Shown: in pieces, positions 1 through 11,500 of the stretch | Layout: the number at the start of each line of letters is the position of its first letter | Numbering within the stretch: position 1 is the first letter of the stretch | From: Misgurnus anguillicaudatus | Taxonomy: Eukaryota > Chordata > Actinopteri > Cypriniformes > Cobitidae | Direction of reading: 5' to 3' | NCBI RefSeq assembly: GCF_027580225.2 | Contig: NC_073341.2 | Location: 15,436,501-15,500,500 of the forward strand | DNA: 64,000 bases | Program-made: the position numbers and the translations under genes | Notes under the pieces: model-generated | Databases searched by the model: none | Told to the model about the DNA's origin: nothing | What the model saw: only the letters and a program-made list of their open reading frames with translations

Positions 1-390
1 GCCGCGCGCCACAGGTAACTTCCGCTTTTTCTCCGAGTTTACTGGTATTTTGATACTAATGTGTGAATGATGTCTTACTGGTAAAAAGATGGAACAGCAC
101 ATTTTGTTTTACTGGTAAATTCATGGTAATAACAACAAGTACCTCCTCAGACAGCCTCACGTCCGCCTTCCGCCATGTTTGTTTTCACTCCGCACGTGAA
201 CAGTGAATTGGGCGCACACAAACTACGTCATCGTCGTCTTCTAGGGTTTAATGGCGGTTGGCAAACCAACTTAAAAGATGCATTCCCGCCACCTACTGAA
301 AAGGAGCGTGAAGCGCATATTTTAAAGGAAGATTTAATACTCTGTCAAAAAAAAAAACATTATATTTAAGAGTTTACACAGAAGTTAATT
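1..390. other. Unassigned left flank
   Basis: No recognisable gene. A 64-codon plus-strand frame at 175-369 starts in a CCGCCATG context but resembles no family I know and ends in an A-rich run. The segment contains three TTTACTGGTA/CTTACTGGTA-like motifs between 39 and 116 and may be part of a transposon end. Confidence 0.3.
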
Positions 391-1122
391 TTACATCCCA
401 TTAAATAATCCTGTTTCCTTTAAAAATATAATTAACTTGTGGTATATTTTTGATTGCTTAGTTCTTTTCCCTAGGAGAACCTGAAGTGTCATCTCATTTA
501 TCTCAATATTTCTTAAAGCTTGTCTTAGCTTGGATGGCTCTCTTTCATAAGGTTCACATTCTATAAGCACATGTCCTACAGTTTCAGCTAACCCACATTT
601 TTCACAATTTCCATTGTCATGTTTACAAATTCTTTGAAGACATTTATTTAATAAACAGTGTCCTAGACGCATTCTTGTGACTAAAACGTCCTCTTTCCTA
701 TTTCCGAATCTTCTTCTCACTGAACCAACTTCTCCTTGAATGGAGTAAAAATGTCTACCTTTTATTTCCTCATTCCATTCCTTCTGCCAAATTTCCTGTA
801 TTTGTTTCGCTATTATCACTTTAATTTCTGTCTTACTTAATGCCACTTCAATATCATTTTGTGGATGATTTAATGCCTGCTTGGCCAAATTGCCAGCTTC
901 TTCATTTCCTTCCACCCCCATATGCGATGGAATCCATAAAAAATTTACCAATAATCCATACTGTCTTGATCTGTAAAGACTCTGCATTACTTCATAAATC
1001 ATGTCTTGCCTTGCTCTGAATACAGAAATATAATCTGAGGTTCTTTTTGATATTTTGATATCATATAGATATACTGCTGTTTTTTCGAATTCCGGATCTT
1101 TTGAACCATATTTGTACTGCAC
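391..1122 (-). pseudogene. LINE RNase H domain and C-terminal Cys/His tail (243 codons open)
   Basis: The longest open stretch of the LINE above. It carries the RNase H signature WIPSHMGVEGNEEAGNLAKQ. In active RNase H the motif is normally GNExAD, so the usual catalytic Asp reads Gly here. Near the C-terminus there is a CEKCGLAETVGHVLIEC cluster (C-x2-C-x8-H-x4-C), typical of the end of these LINE proteins. RNase H would remove RNA from the RNA/DNA hybrid during target-primed reverse transcription. The frame starts inside the domain and has no promoter of its own, so it is part of a dead element, not an independent gene. Confidence 0.75.
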
Positions 1123-2099
1123 TATAATACGTTTGGTCTATGTATTTCTGTATATCTAGACTATTAAACCCATCATTCTGCATTTCTTTAATGAATTGAG
1201 TGTCTGTTAAAGGCATTGGGAAAAGCCAAGGAGGGATTGCTGAACTACAGTGGGTGCAACATTTAATTCACTTAACCCCATTTTCCGAGCCTCCTCACTG
1301 GTCGTCCATACAAAACTTGATATCTTTTTAAGTCCATGTTCCCAACATTCCTGCAACACCTTTTTAATTGGATGACGATCCGAATGTCCCTTAATACTTT
1401 TCCAATATCTCATTTTAACTTAAGTCTACGAATTTTTGAGGCATTTCCTCATTTCTACTTGCACTGCCAGTATTGGAGAGCATCTAAAAGCTCCACAACA
1501 AATTCGCAAAGCTTGCGACTGAATTGCCTCTAGCTTTACAAGTTGGGCTTTAGATGCAGTGCAATACTGCTGTAATCTATTGCTGATCTAATTGTGGCAC
1601 AATAAACTGTCTTAAGGGACTACGACATGCTTCCCAATCAACTCCTGCTAATGACCTCATGACATTTAAAGCTTTTTTGCATTTGTCAACAAGCTTCTGG
1701 ATATGTAAATTCAGTCTATCCATACACCTAAAAACCGCACAACTGCTGTTTGCTTCACTTCTTGTCTATACAATTTAATGCTAACGGTAGGGTTAATTTT
1801 CTTTTTTGCAAAACAAATTACCTGTGTTTTGTCTACTGAAATCCGAAAACCCCATTAATTTGCCCAATCTTCTAATAGTTTAACAGCATTCTGCAAAAAT
1901 CTTTCCACATATTTAACATAACGCCCTCTTTTCCACACCGCACCATCATCTGCATATAAAGATCTTATCATTTAATTAAAAGTCCCTCTTCCCAAATCAT
2001 GTCATATGCCTTTTTGACATCCAAAAATACCCCAACTAATGCTTCCTTACCTGTGCTTTTCTTATTTCAGATTCTAAACAAAGAACTGAGTCCATTGTA

Positions 2100-3109
2100 C
2101 AACCCCAAAACAGAAAAAGTTGGGACACAGTAGAAATTGTGAGTAAAAAAGGAATGGAATAACTTACAAATCTCATAAACTTATATTTTATTCACAGTAG
2201 AATATAGATAACATATCAAATGTTGAAATTAAGATATTTTGAAATGTCATGCCAAATATTGGCTCATTTTGGATTTCAGGGGAGCTACACATTCCAAAAA
2301 AAGTTGGGACAGGTAGCAATAAGAGGCCAGAAAATTTTAATGTACATATAAGGAACAGCTGGAGGAGGACCAATGTTTAGGAATAGGAATGTTGCCATTT
2401 CATCCGGACTAAAGAGGACAATGACAACCCAAGTTGTTATTAGCACTCATTTCAGAAACCTGCATCTCTGATGGTTTGGGGTTGCATGAGTACGTGTGGC
2501 ATGGCCAGCTTACACATCTGGAAAGGCACCATCAATGCTGAAAGGTTTATCCAAGTTCTAGATACATATGATCCCATTCAGACGTCGTCTCTTTCAGGGA
2601 AGACCTTGCATTTTCCAACATGACAATGCCAGACCACATACTGACTCAAGACATCAAGACTGCATAGAAGAAGGATATAAGTACTGAAATGGCCAGCCTG
2701 CAGTCCAGATCTTTCATCCATAGAAAAGATTTGGTGCATCATAAAGAGGAAGATGCGACAAAGAAGACCTAAGACAGTTGAGCAACTAGAAGTCTGTATT
2801 AGACAAGAATAGGAAAACATTCCTATTCCTAAACATTGGTCCTCCTCCAGCTGTTCCTTATATGTACATTTAATTTTTCTGGCCTCTTATTGCTACCTGT
2901 CCCAACTTTTTTTGGAATGTGTAGCTCTCATGAAATCCAAAATGAACCAATATTTGGCATGACATTTCAAAATATCTTACTTTCAACATTTGATATGTTA
3001 TCTATATTCTACTGTGAATAAAATATAAGTTTATGAGATTTGTAAATTATTCCATTCCTTTTTTACCCACAATTTCTACTGTGTCCCAACTTTTTCTGTT
3101 TTGGGGTTG
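2100..3109 (+). mobile_element. Tc1/mariner-like element with about 290 bp inverted repeats, internally deleted
   Basis: The element begins CAACCCCAAAACAG and ends in the inverse CTGTTTTGGGGTTG, with a TA on each side (2098-2099 and 3110-3111), as expected for Tc1/mariner. The inverted arms run about 2100-2390 and 2818-3109. The core (about 2460-2815) is the C-terminal part of a plus-strand transposase, including a frame-broken SPDLSSIEKIW segment that corresponds to the region of the third catalytic acid. The N-terminal DNA-binding half is missing and stops are present. It interrupts the LINE RT region. A related copy with the HTH half lies at 40230-49947. Confidence 0.85.
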
Positions 3110-3410
3110 TATTACGTTCTTCCCTAAATCCACTTTGGTAAGGTGATAAGATATTATCCCTTTCAATGGCATATACCAATCTAATCATAACCATACGCTC
3201 CATTAGTTTGCACAAATTTGACATTAAAGATATACATTTATAGTTACTTGGTTGTGAATGATCCTTCCCTGGTTTTGGAATTGGCACAATGACTCCATGC
3301 TTCCAATCTTTTGGTAATTTTTATTAAAAAGCCTCAAAATTGGTTCTAATGCTGTCTCTGATAAATGTTTAACCATCTCATAACAAAGTAAATTCTGAAT
3401 CCAACGTATT

Positions 3411-3825
3411 TCCCGAAGGTCCTTTGAACTACGTCATCAACTAGACTTATCGTTATTATTGTGAGGCGGCAGTTCAAAGATCTTTATACCCAATAATTAT
3501 TTGTAACCCCTTGTATTGTCAACATTAGTGAAAAGTATTATTTATTTCTTTATTTTTACCATTAGTGATTTATTTTCCATTCTTTTATTCATTTTATGTA
3601 TTTATTTTCATTAATTATGTTATTTAATTCATTTTCTTGTATTTTCATATTTGAACTGTAAATGTTTATGGTGCAATGTGTCTGCCTTTGACAATTGTAG
3701 TTTATTTTTTTCTATTGCAGGCCTGTTTTGTATGTACATTTGAAATACCAATAAAAAAATTAAAAAACAAAAAAAATTGAGAGGCGACAGATTTTCTTCG
3801 TGAGAATTCGCCCATCCCTATTGTC
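3411..3825. other. AT-rich non-coding stretch
   Basis: No gene seen. The segment is AT-rich and ends with an A-rich tail (about 3750-3779), which suggests the 3' end of an unidentified retroposon on the plus strand. Confidence 0.3.
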
Positions 3826-4937
3826 CAAAAATATGAATATCTCCGCATTTACATAGACAACAAATTAGATTTTAGATCACATGTAAATTTCCGATTTATT
3901 TGAAATTCAATTTCTATTAAAGCGGCCAAAACATTCATGCATTCAATGATTCTATCCCATTTTACCTACACTGTAAAATACTTTGCTGCCTTACATTTTT
4001 TTGCTGAATCAACTGGATTTACAAGTCATTTCAACTTACTATTATTTATCTTGACTAGAGATGAGTTGTTATAACTACAGGTGAGTTGTTATAACTTATA
4101 AATTTAAATGGACTTTTCTCAACTATATTGTGACAACTAATTTCTGTTGATATGACTTTTAAATCTGAATTGATTTAACAAAAAAATTTAAGGCAGCAAA
4201 GTTTTTTTACAGTGTACTGTTTAACGAGCTGGTCCCAGTCAAACTCTACTACCCTGAAAGGACTACAATCTTTATATAAACAAACACTTAAGTACTTGAT
4301 AAGAAACAAAACACTTTCACCATTGCGCCATTTAATCAAAATACGATATTTTAAGTTGGGAAAATCTAATAAAGTTTGTAAATTTCTGCCAGGTCTACAA
4401 AATTTTACATGACATGGCCCCGCCACCCATTCGTGATTTTATTAATCTTAGAACAACTAAACACAGAATTACTAGAGGAATATCAGTAGGTGACTGTATT
4501 ATTCCACACAGAAAATGTGCTTTTAGTCAGTCTGCCTTTTCTGTTAGGGCTTCTCAGGAGTGGAACACCATTCCGTCAATAATTAGAGATATAAACATAG
4601 CCTCTTTCGATCACATCTAAAACGTTGGCTTATTAGTAATCAGACCTGTCAACACTAGAAGTTCTGCTGTTGCTCGTTTTTGTTACAGTCGTGAATGTTT
4701 TGTTTGATGTAAACTGCAACCTTGCAAATTATGTTAAAACTTCTTTTTTAGACTCATTTAACAAATGTTTTTATTATTTTTTTTATTTTAACTTGTTACA
4801 CTAACAGTGCAAACATTTTTAAAAATGTACTTGCAATCAGGACTACAGATGAAAATTAGCCATTGGCTAACTCTGGCATGTTACTGGTGTACTGTTGTTA
4901 ATATGCACTGTCCTGGTAAATAAATAAACAAAAAAAA
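3826..4937 (+). mobile_element. 5'-truncated LINE (L2/CR1-like) with 3' UTR, split by a MITE
   Basis: Plus-strand RT C-terminal sequence: a KYEYLRIYIDNKLDF-like segment at about 3827-3880, then after a MITE a TSWSQSNSTTLKGLQSLYKQ segment (4221-4412) and PPPIRDFINL...EWNTIP (4414-4620). The 3' UTR follows, ending in an A-rich tail near 4937. The protein pattern and the TAAATAAATAAAC end are common in fish LINEs of the L2/CR1 type. The element is 5' truncated. Its tail abuts directly on zinc-finger unit D, so it replaced the outer part of that unit. Confidence 0.7.
3969..4214. mobile_element. 246 bp MITE with TA target duplication
   Basis: Terminal inverted repeats of about 40 bp start CACTGTAAAAtACTTTGCTG and end in the inverse. 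TA flanks both sides (3967-3968, 4215-4216). Removing it joins the LINE reading frame across the insertion point (HFTY then CLTSW), which confirms the boundaries independently. Confidence 0.85.
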
Positions 4938-4998
4938 TTACTGGAGGAAAGACCATAAAATTGCTGTTCATAGTACAGTATGAAATGTACCGTAAATG

Positions 4999-5359
4999 CA
5001 GCCCAGTCTCACGAAATTTCGTTATATAGTCACGTATTGTTTGATTAGGGTTAGATTTACATAAAATGACATCCCTAACCAAACCCAACTCTAACCCTAA
5101 CGCCAGGCGACATTTAAAAAAATAAATCAGAAAAATAGTATAAACCAATATATAAAGTGACATCAAATCTAACCCTAAACCGAAGCGACAATGGGTTAAA
5201 AATAGGAAAAAGCAGTTGAGTAACCAATACGTGATAATCACACGAAAACAGGAATTCGTTATACGATCACAAAAAAACGCGAAAATTTGTGATAATAGCA
5301 CGAAAAAAGATTTTTAAAAAATACGTGACTATATCACGAAACTTTGTGAGACTGGGTAG
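4999..5359. mobile_element. 361 bp inverted-repeat element with 8 bp target duplication
   Basis: The ends are near-mirror copies: CAGCCCAGTCTCACGAAA and the inverse of CTACCCAGTCTCACAAAG, extending inward through TAGTCACGTATT. The 8 bp CGTAAATG occurs immediately on both sides (4991-4998 and 5360-5367). The paralogous empty site is visible in unit A near 30227 (GTACAGTAAATGCATTT). An 8 bp duplication fits hAT-type transposition. The interior holds a few CTAACCCTAA-like motifs and a 144-codon minus frame that I do not regard as a gene. Confidence 0.85.
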
Positions 5360-5519
5360 CGTAAATGCATTTACAACAAGCTAAATTGCATCTGGGAGGG
5401 GGCCCGAGGACTGGAGTAGAGATGCATTGCACTAGAGATATTAATACAGTGTTTTACGGTTAATTTGCAGTATTTGACTATTTGATGTTAGTTACTATCA
5501 TTTCACCAAGCATTTTTTA

Positions 5520-5606
5520 CAGTATCACTCGTTCAATAGTGAATTTTCATGTGGTCCTTAGGATTTTCTTTTTGTTTAAAAATCCTTTTCATAGTAAGGA
5601 CAATGT
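5520..5606 (-). pseudogene. Decayed zinc finger in the ZNF1 3' UTR
   Basis: Directly after the ZNF1 stop the minus strand still reads as a damaged finger. A C-P-Y-Y-E-K start (second Cys now Tyr) is followed, after a frame change, by KQKENPKDHMKIH. The same relic follows ZNF2, ZNF3 and ZNF4. Confidence 0.7.
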
Positions 5607-7130
5607 TTATGGACGCTCTTTAGTGTGATTCTTCATGTGAATCCTAAGACTAGCACTCCATGAGAAACTCTTGCCACACTGAAGACATATGTATGGACGC
5701 TCTCCAGTGTGAAGTCTCATGTGGCTGTCAAGACTTTCTTTGCGTTTGAAACTCTTTCCACACTGAAGACATGAGTATGGACGCTCTCCAGTGTGACATC
5801 TTATGTGGCTGTCAAGATTTGATTTCTGTTTATAACACTTTTCACAATGAGGACATGCGTATGGACGCTCTCCAGAGTGAACTCTCATGTGACTTTTAAG
5901 TGCCGATTTCTGTTTGAAACCCTTTTCACAATGAGGACATGTGTATGGACGCTCTCCAGAGTGAACTCTCATGTGCATATTAAGCTGTGACATGTCTATA
6001 AAACTCTTTCCACACTGAAGACATGTGTATGGACGCTCTCCAGAGTGAATTCTCATGTGCACATTAAGCTGTGATTTCTCTTTAAAACTCTTTCCACACT
6101 GAAGACATGAGTGTGGACAATCTCCAGTGTGAACTCTCATGTGGCTGTCAAGATTTGATTTCTGTGTGAAACTCTTTCCACACTCAAGACATGCATATGG
6201 ATGCTCTCCAGTGTGAACTCTCATGTGCAGATTAAGCCCTGATTTCTTTATGAAACTCTTTCCACACTGAAGACATGTGAATGGACGCTCTCCAGTGTGA
6301 ATTCTCATGTGGCTGTCAAGATATGATTTCTGTGCGAAACTCCTGTCACACTGAAGACATGTATATGGACGCTCTCCAGTGTGAATTCTCATGTGCATGT
6401 CAAGATTTTGTTTCTGTTTAAAACTCTTTCCACACTGAAGACATGTGTATGGATGCTCTCCAGTGTGAATTCTCATGTGCATTTTAAGATTTTGTTTCTC
6501 CGTGAAACTTTTTCCACACTGCAGACATGTGTATGGACGCTTTCTGGTTTGAATTCTCACGTGTTCCTCAGAATGTCTTTTAAGTGTAAAACTGTTCTCA
6601 CAATGAGGTGAGGATTTGCCGGTTTTTGTACTTTTCTTGCTTTTTAGAAATAAATTATTTTCCATCTGCAAGCTACCGGTACTAGATGTTTCTCTCATTT
6701 TGAAATGATGAGGTGTCTGAGAGTAGTTTTTCTCCTCAACTTCATTCAGTTCATCACTTTCAACTTCCAGGTCCAATAAGTCTAAAATGAAACAAAAGAA
6801 TTTGGTAATGATTTTTTCATTCTCATTCTCATGTTAATGTATCTGTATTGTTTTAATTGTTTCTGTACAGCGCTTTGAGATGTATACTTTAAAGGCGCTA
6901 CAGAAAACAAAGTTTATTATTATTATTACCAATATCATAAACCATCAGGAAAACGCCACACCTCTACAAGTTAGATATGCTTTTTGCTATGATTCAAATC
7001 TGATGAACCGGCTGAAATTTTACCTTGATGCTCCTCACCAACCACAAATGCAGAAACACACATAGAGACTAACCTTTGTGTGTTCCTCTGTGTCGTCTTG
7101 TTTAATTCGGCATAGGTCTGGATCACTCAG
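5607..7130 (-). CDS. ZNF1: C2H2 zinc-finger protein, 11 fingers, N-terminal exon damaged
   Basis: Likely nuclear DNA-binding protein of the fish FiNZ-type zinc-finger family. The large exon is 5607-6781 (acceptor TTTTAG at its 5' edge, stop TAA at 5609-5607). It encodes [17 protein letters not shown], an acidic/Ser-rich spacer, one degenerate finger (SPHCENSF) and 11 regular C-x2-C-x12-H-x3-H fingers with TGE(R/H)P linkers. The residues at helix positions -1, 2, 3 and 6 vary from finger to finger (EQNM, QQNM, QSYS, KSGL, QSNS, ESQV, DSQM, QSAS, QSNS, RESS, WASI). The small upstream exon (7074-7144) is broken: the ATG of the paralogues is CTG (7130-7128), and a 2-base insertion near the donor shifts the splice phase. 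The first in-frame ATG left in the large exon is about 26 residues in (MRETSS), so a product could lack the FiNZ-like part. It may be a pseudogene. Confidence 0.75.
6833..6928 (+). mobile_element. Short LINE/SINE 3' tail in the ZNF1 intron
   Basis: About 95 bp are absent from the same intron of ZNF2-4. The sequence TGTACAGCGCTTTGAGATG...AAAGTTTATTATTATT matches, in opposite orientation, the 3' tail of the L2-type element at 24489. It is therefore a severely 5'-truncated copy of that LINE family or a SINE sharing its tail. Confidence 0.7.
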
Positions 7131-7398
7131 GTCTTCAGTCTTCTCTTTAATCAAAACATTATTCAATACATTTTCACATTAACAACTCCAAGAAAATTCA
7201 TCAAGTGCTCCAATATACAGAACAAATAATTATGATGTTAACAATTGTGTGTAGATTCAATATTATTTACATCCAATAAAGGAAAATGTTATTAAAATGT
7301 ATATAATATTATTCAAGATAATTCAATTTGATTGAAATGCAATTCCCAGTGAGGAAGAATATAGAAAAATAAAAAATCAGCTTTATCAAGTCTATTAC

Positions 7399-7566
7399 CT
7401 TGACTCTTCCAACAATCAATGTCAGTGTTCCAGTGAGACCAGGAGTCTTGTATTGTCTTCAGTAGTAGTCTTTATTGTAGATAGTGAAGTCTTTAAATCA
7501 GATCGTACTGCTACTGGTGCCGCAATCATCAAGTCTAACTGATGCTGGAACTACATTGCATTTATA
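7399..7566 (-). promoter_or_regulatory. ZNF1 promoter and 5' exon
   Basis: On the minus strand a TATAAAT box (7566-7560) is followed about 30 bases later by the presumed start region and a 5' exon that ends at 7399 in a GAGTCAAG/GTAATA donor. Compared with the other three copies, the CCGCCCC GC-box just upstream of TATA is mutated, and 11 bases are missing from the exon near 7428. A short open frame from ATG stops within the exon. Confidence 0.6.
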
Positions 7567-8108
7567 CACATTGAGCGGTCCTATAAAATGGAAACAAAGC
7601 ACTTAACTTTAAACAAAACATTGAAAGACAGTAGCACTGTCCTGGAATTTCAACATTCCTCAATCACATTAATATAACTGTCCCATCCAGACCACTTCAT
7701 TATCATAGAAATGGTTCACGCCTTGACATTTATCTGTGACTTAAACCCTTGGCTAAATCATAAGCAAATGGCCACCCACTCACAGCATTGGATGGGGCAT
7801 CAATTAAATTCTGCTTTGTTTATCCTTAATGGCCCAATCCAAATGTATATCTTTTAGCATTTAATATAAAGATAGGGTAGAGAAGGTGAAATCAGATGAT
7901 GTTAAATTGACTCTAATTTTATCGTTTCCTACACCAGTCACTGTTAAAGCATGTAAGTGTATTTTCAAGGTTCTTCCAACATAATCAACTGCATGAGATA
8001 AAACATCTTCAGTTGATTGTTTGCTGCTGTGCTTTGATACTCTGAGTTCACTTTAGCTATTGGATTTTGTCACTTTTTCATAAACTGCAGCATTTTAGGC
8101 AAATTCAA
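7567..8108 (-). repeat. Upstream flank shared by the ZNF units (unit D)
   Basis: Non-coding sequence homologous to 32966-33530 (A), 39819-40227 (B) and 63538-63815 (C). Homology stops at about 8108, inside CATTTTAGGCAAATTCAA. This marks one edge of unit D. Confidence 0.8.
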
Positions 8109-8555
8109 TTATGCAGGTCGTGAGCGCTGACCACACGGATTTAGGAAATATTACTGTTATTGTGCCACAATTCAAAGTTTTGAAAGCATTTCAGTCAATG
8201 ATGTGTTTTTAAAGCAAACATCTGCAGTAAGTTCATAAAGATATCTATTCAAACATTTCCTTCGAGTTTTTGGAGATGGGAGCTCCAGATAATCAGCCTG
8301 CGCACAGCGCTTATATACCGGACAACGGTGCCTCATCTCGGCCAGTCTTGCTGAAAATCATCGCTGGCTGTGACGTCAGTTTTTTAAACTGTGGATAAAA
8401 TTCATTTCGGGTGAATTTAACAGGCGATCTTTGGTCTTATAAGTCTATAAGCAGTGTTTCATTGTATAATTCCCTTGTAATTTGTAAATATTAATTACAG
8501 TAAGGATTAATATGAACTGGGTTTGGACGTAACTTCAGCTGTTTGAAAAGTACTT
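8109..8555. other. No feature recognised
   Basis: Unique-looking non-coding DNA between unit D and the palindromic element. I see no gene or clear repeat in it. Confidence 0.4.
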
Positions 8556-11500
8556 GTGGCCTCGCCAGTTCCTCAATACGAAGGTTGCAACCTTAGGAGG
8601 TCGCATTTCTAGGATACGGACTACCGGCACAACCGGGAACTTGACTGTAAATTTCGTCACCGCCCCTTTTTGGGGGATAAAAAAGCAGCCCTTCCATTGG
8701 CTTCCATTCAAAATAGCGGAACAAAGCAACGTTTTTACACAGCCGGCAGGCGTAAATAACTTATGAAATCACTCAGATTAAACATGTTGAGTATTTATCT
8801 GTCCACCCTGCCTGCCATAGAGCCCGAAAGATACATTAACACATTTAATTTGGTCAAAATAAAAGCATGTCCCTTTCATTCTGACAGCGTCAAATTTGTG
8901 TAACAACGCCATCCAGTGATTGCTAGAAATATCGCTAAGCCAGTTAATTGTATGACTCGACGGAAAAGTGCACTCATTACTCTAAATATAAAGACATAAT
9001 AAATAAATACTAAGTAACTTTCAAATACGAAGTAAAATCATTCACTTGCTTCCCTGTTGACTCGATGAGGTACGAGTAAATGTCTGGGTAAGACACCTCT
9101 GGCCAATAGGTAGCGTTGTTACACAAATTTGATGCTGGGAGAATGAAAGAGACATGTTTTTATATTGACCAAATTAAATATGTTAATGTATCTTTCGCGC
9201 TCTATGGCAGGCAGGGTGGACAGATAACATGTTTAATCTGAGGCTATGTCCACACGAAGCCGGTGCATTCCCTATCCGATCATTTTTTCTCCTTGCTCTA
9301 AAAAAAATAATCCGTAAACACGAAACCACTGAAACCGACTGAAAGCGGTGTAGTATATTTGCCGGACCAGTATGGGGCGCTGTAATTCTGCCACAGATAT
9401 ACACTATACACGGAGAAGAAGACTTTGAGCATGCGCATAAACAACGTATGGTGTTGTCCATTATCGCTTGTTGCTCACCACAATTGCATAGAAGCAATAG
9501 ATTTTGCTGTAATAAAGCTAGTAGGCTTTAGTAGCTTCTATAGGATGAACACAATCACGTAGTCCACCGTTATTGTTGTTGCTGTTACGTGTGACGCTTC
9601 CGACACGTGATGTGATGACGTTTTCGCTTGACAAAATATACGGATTGGCTGTACAGACAAAACCGCAAGGGTGTCGGTTTCAGATTTATCCACTTTAGGA
9701 CCCGGTTTCAAAAAATAGCGGATTCAGTCTCCCAAAACGCCGGATCCGTGTGGATGAAACGCCAACAGAGGCGCGGGAAGATATTTTCGGTAGGGGGTGC
9801 GGATGCGGCGGCGGCGGGGGGGGGGAGGTATAGTTATAGAATTCTAATTCTAAAATTCTATTTTCTGCTACTATCCTCTGGCCGGGCCGGGCCGTTGATT
9901 AAGCATATTTTTTAATCATTACTTTATTAGCCTCATTGGGTGAGGAGAAAATATGCCATATTATCAGAAATATTATATCATCATCTAAATCATCTTCATC
10001 TAAATAAATAAATAATCAGATATTCGTTTAAATTTTCAAATAACAGTATGCTCTATTAAAAATCAGTTTTGACTTTTTAAACAATAATGTAATTAGAAAG
10101 ATTTAATTCAAATGTTATTTGCTTACTTTATTTTTATGTTAATTGCAATTCATGTCATAGTAATCTTCAGTTTAAATTTTGCTTTTAAAATTTTACATTT
10201 TCATATTTTTATCTATTTACTTATTTATTATATATTTACCTAGATTGACAATAAAGCTTGCTTCGACTAGAAGTAATTAAAAGATCATTTACCGGAGTCA
10301 CACGGAGATACGGAGTTATTAACGAATATTTTATTGCCAGAGTGCAGCATTTTATCAAGGTTTTCTGGTCTAATTAAATAAAACGGAAAAACACTAAAAG
10401 GGTAATTTTTACAGTTTGGTTAAAAGAATTTTGATATTAGCAGCGTTTTTAAGATTTTAAACTAATTCCAAAACAGCTCGCGTTTCTAAATAAGGCTTGC
10501 GCCGAACATTTCATTTTATAGATTGCACTCATTCTCTTCACACACATATTATTCGTGCTTTAAGGGGTTTATAATTTAGAGCTGTTCCAGTAAACACGTG
10601 ATTATGTCTGGCCGAATATTTTCTCTGTTATTCGAATGAATCCGTTATTCGTTTTGAAGCTATTATCCGTGCCCTTCCGAATAACGTATTCGGCTTCGGG
10701 CACATCCCTGTTATAGACTTTATTTAGGCCAAAGTAACAATGTGTCCAAAAAGTTACACAAGTTACAAAATGCAACACGAGTCATGTGCGGAGTCTCCTC
10801 TGGCACCCATCACGCACTGGGTCTGCTATTCTGTATGATGTAGCTTAAGTGCAACATGGAGTTTCCAGCAAACCAGTTATACATTCTCACTCGTGCCAGT
10901 AGCCTACGCCTTCTTTGTTTTCCTTTGTAATATGTATACATTTTAACATAGAAACTTTATTGACATCACTCGAGTTAAGGCGATTTAGTGGACCTTTCAA
11001 TTCACGGGTTTCATTTAATTCTATTTTTTAAACGTATACGTAATATTTTTGTCTTAAGTTTTGTTTCAGTTTGCCTCCTGCACTGCGGTGTAAAAATAAG
11101 ATATTTTTAGACTTTAAAATTCAAACATCATATCCTAAATTGTTGGAATATATTCCATATGTATTAATTTGGATTTATAGATGTTTAACATTAAAATCGA
11201 TGCATGGGAATAATTTATATTAATTTTTAAAATACCCACCACTTTTAAATCCGCATGTTCCTTATTGTACATTGAGGCTTTACAATTTAGTTCCTTTCAT
11301 GTCGTTTTAATAATTTACTTCAATCTTTTTTACTTTAAATGTTTAATTTAAATGTTTTTTTTACATTTACATGTGCGTTAAGCACAATTTGGCTATATTT
11401 TAAAATAGTTTTTGAAAAGATTACCTTTTTCTGATATGTGGGTCATTTGGACAAATAATGCTAGTCCTTGGGACTTTTGGGCTGTGTTTTTGAAAAAAAA

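Larger units (their letters stand above)
391..3410 (-). mobile_element. I/Nimb-like LINE with RNase H, decayed, split by a Tc1-like element
   Basis: Minus-strand remnant of a non-LTR retrotransposon. Read 5' to 3' on the minus strand it shows an RT N-terminal part (3287-3063, with PKPGKDHSQPSNYK and a PYQSGFR motif), a gap where a DNA transposon sits (2100-3109), the RT catalytic box YADDGA (about 1959-1942), RT thumb and connection sequence to about 1207, then a C-terminal RNase H and a zinc-knuckle-like tail (1122-391). Many stops and frameshifts make it a fossil. An RNase H domain downstream of RT, together with this type of C-terminal cysteine cluster, fits the I/Nimb group of fish LINEs. 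The clade call is from memory of family features, not from a search. The 5' half (endonuclease, ORF1) is absent. Confidence 0.75.

Noticed and set aside
5041..5190. Telomere-like CTAACCCTAA motifs
   Set aside because: Only a few scattered copies inside a MITE, no array. Not an interstitial telomere.
4867..5301. 144-codon minus-strand open frame
   Set aside because: It lies inside the 361 bp inverted-repeat element and its flank, has no domain, and is absent from the paralogous empty site.
6381..6611. Plus-strand frames opposite the zinc-finger exons (also 30920-31414, 38394-38603, 61683-61898)
   Set aside because: Antisense shadows of the 84 bp finger repeat. No independent evidence of coding.
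8554..8766. Overlapping 64-70 codon frames on both strands
   Set aside because: They fall in the arm of the palindromic element and show no domain.
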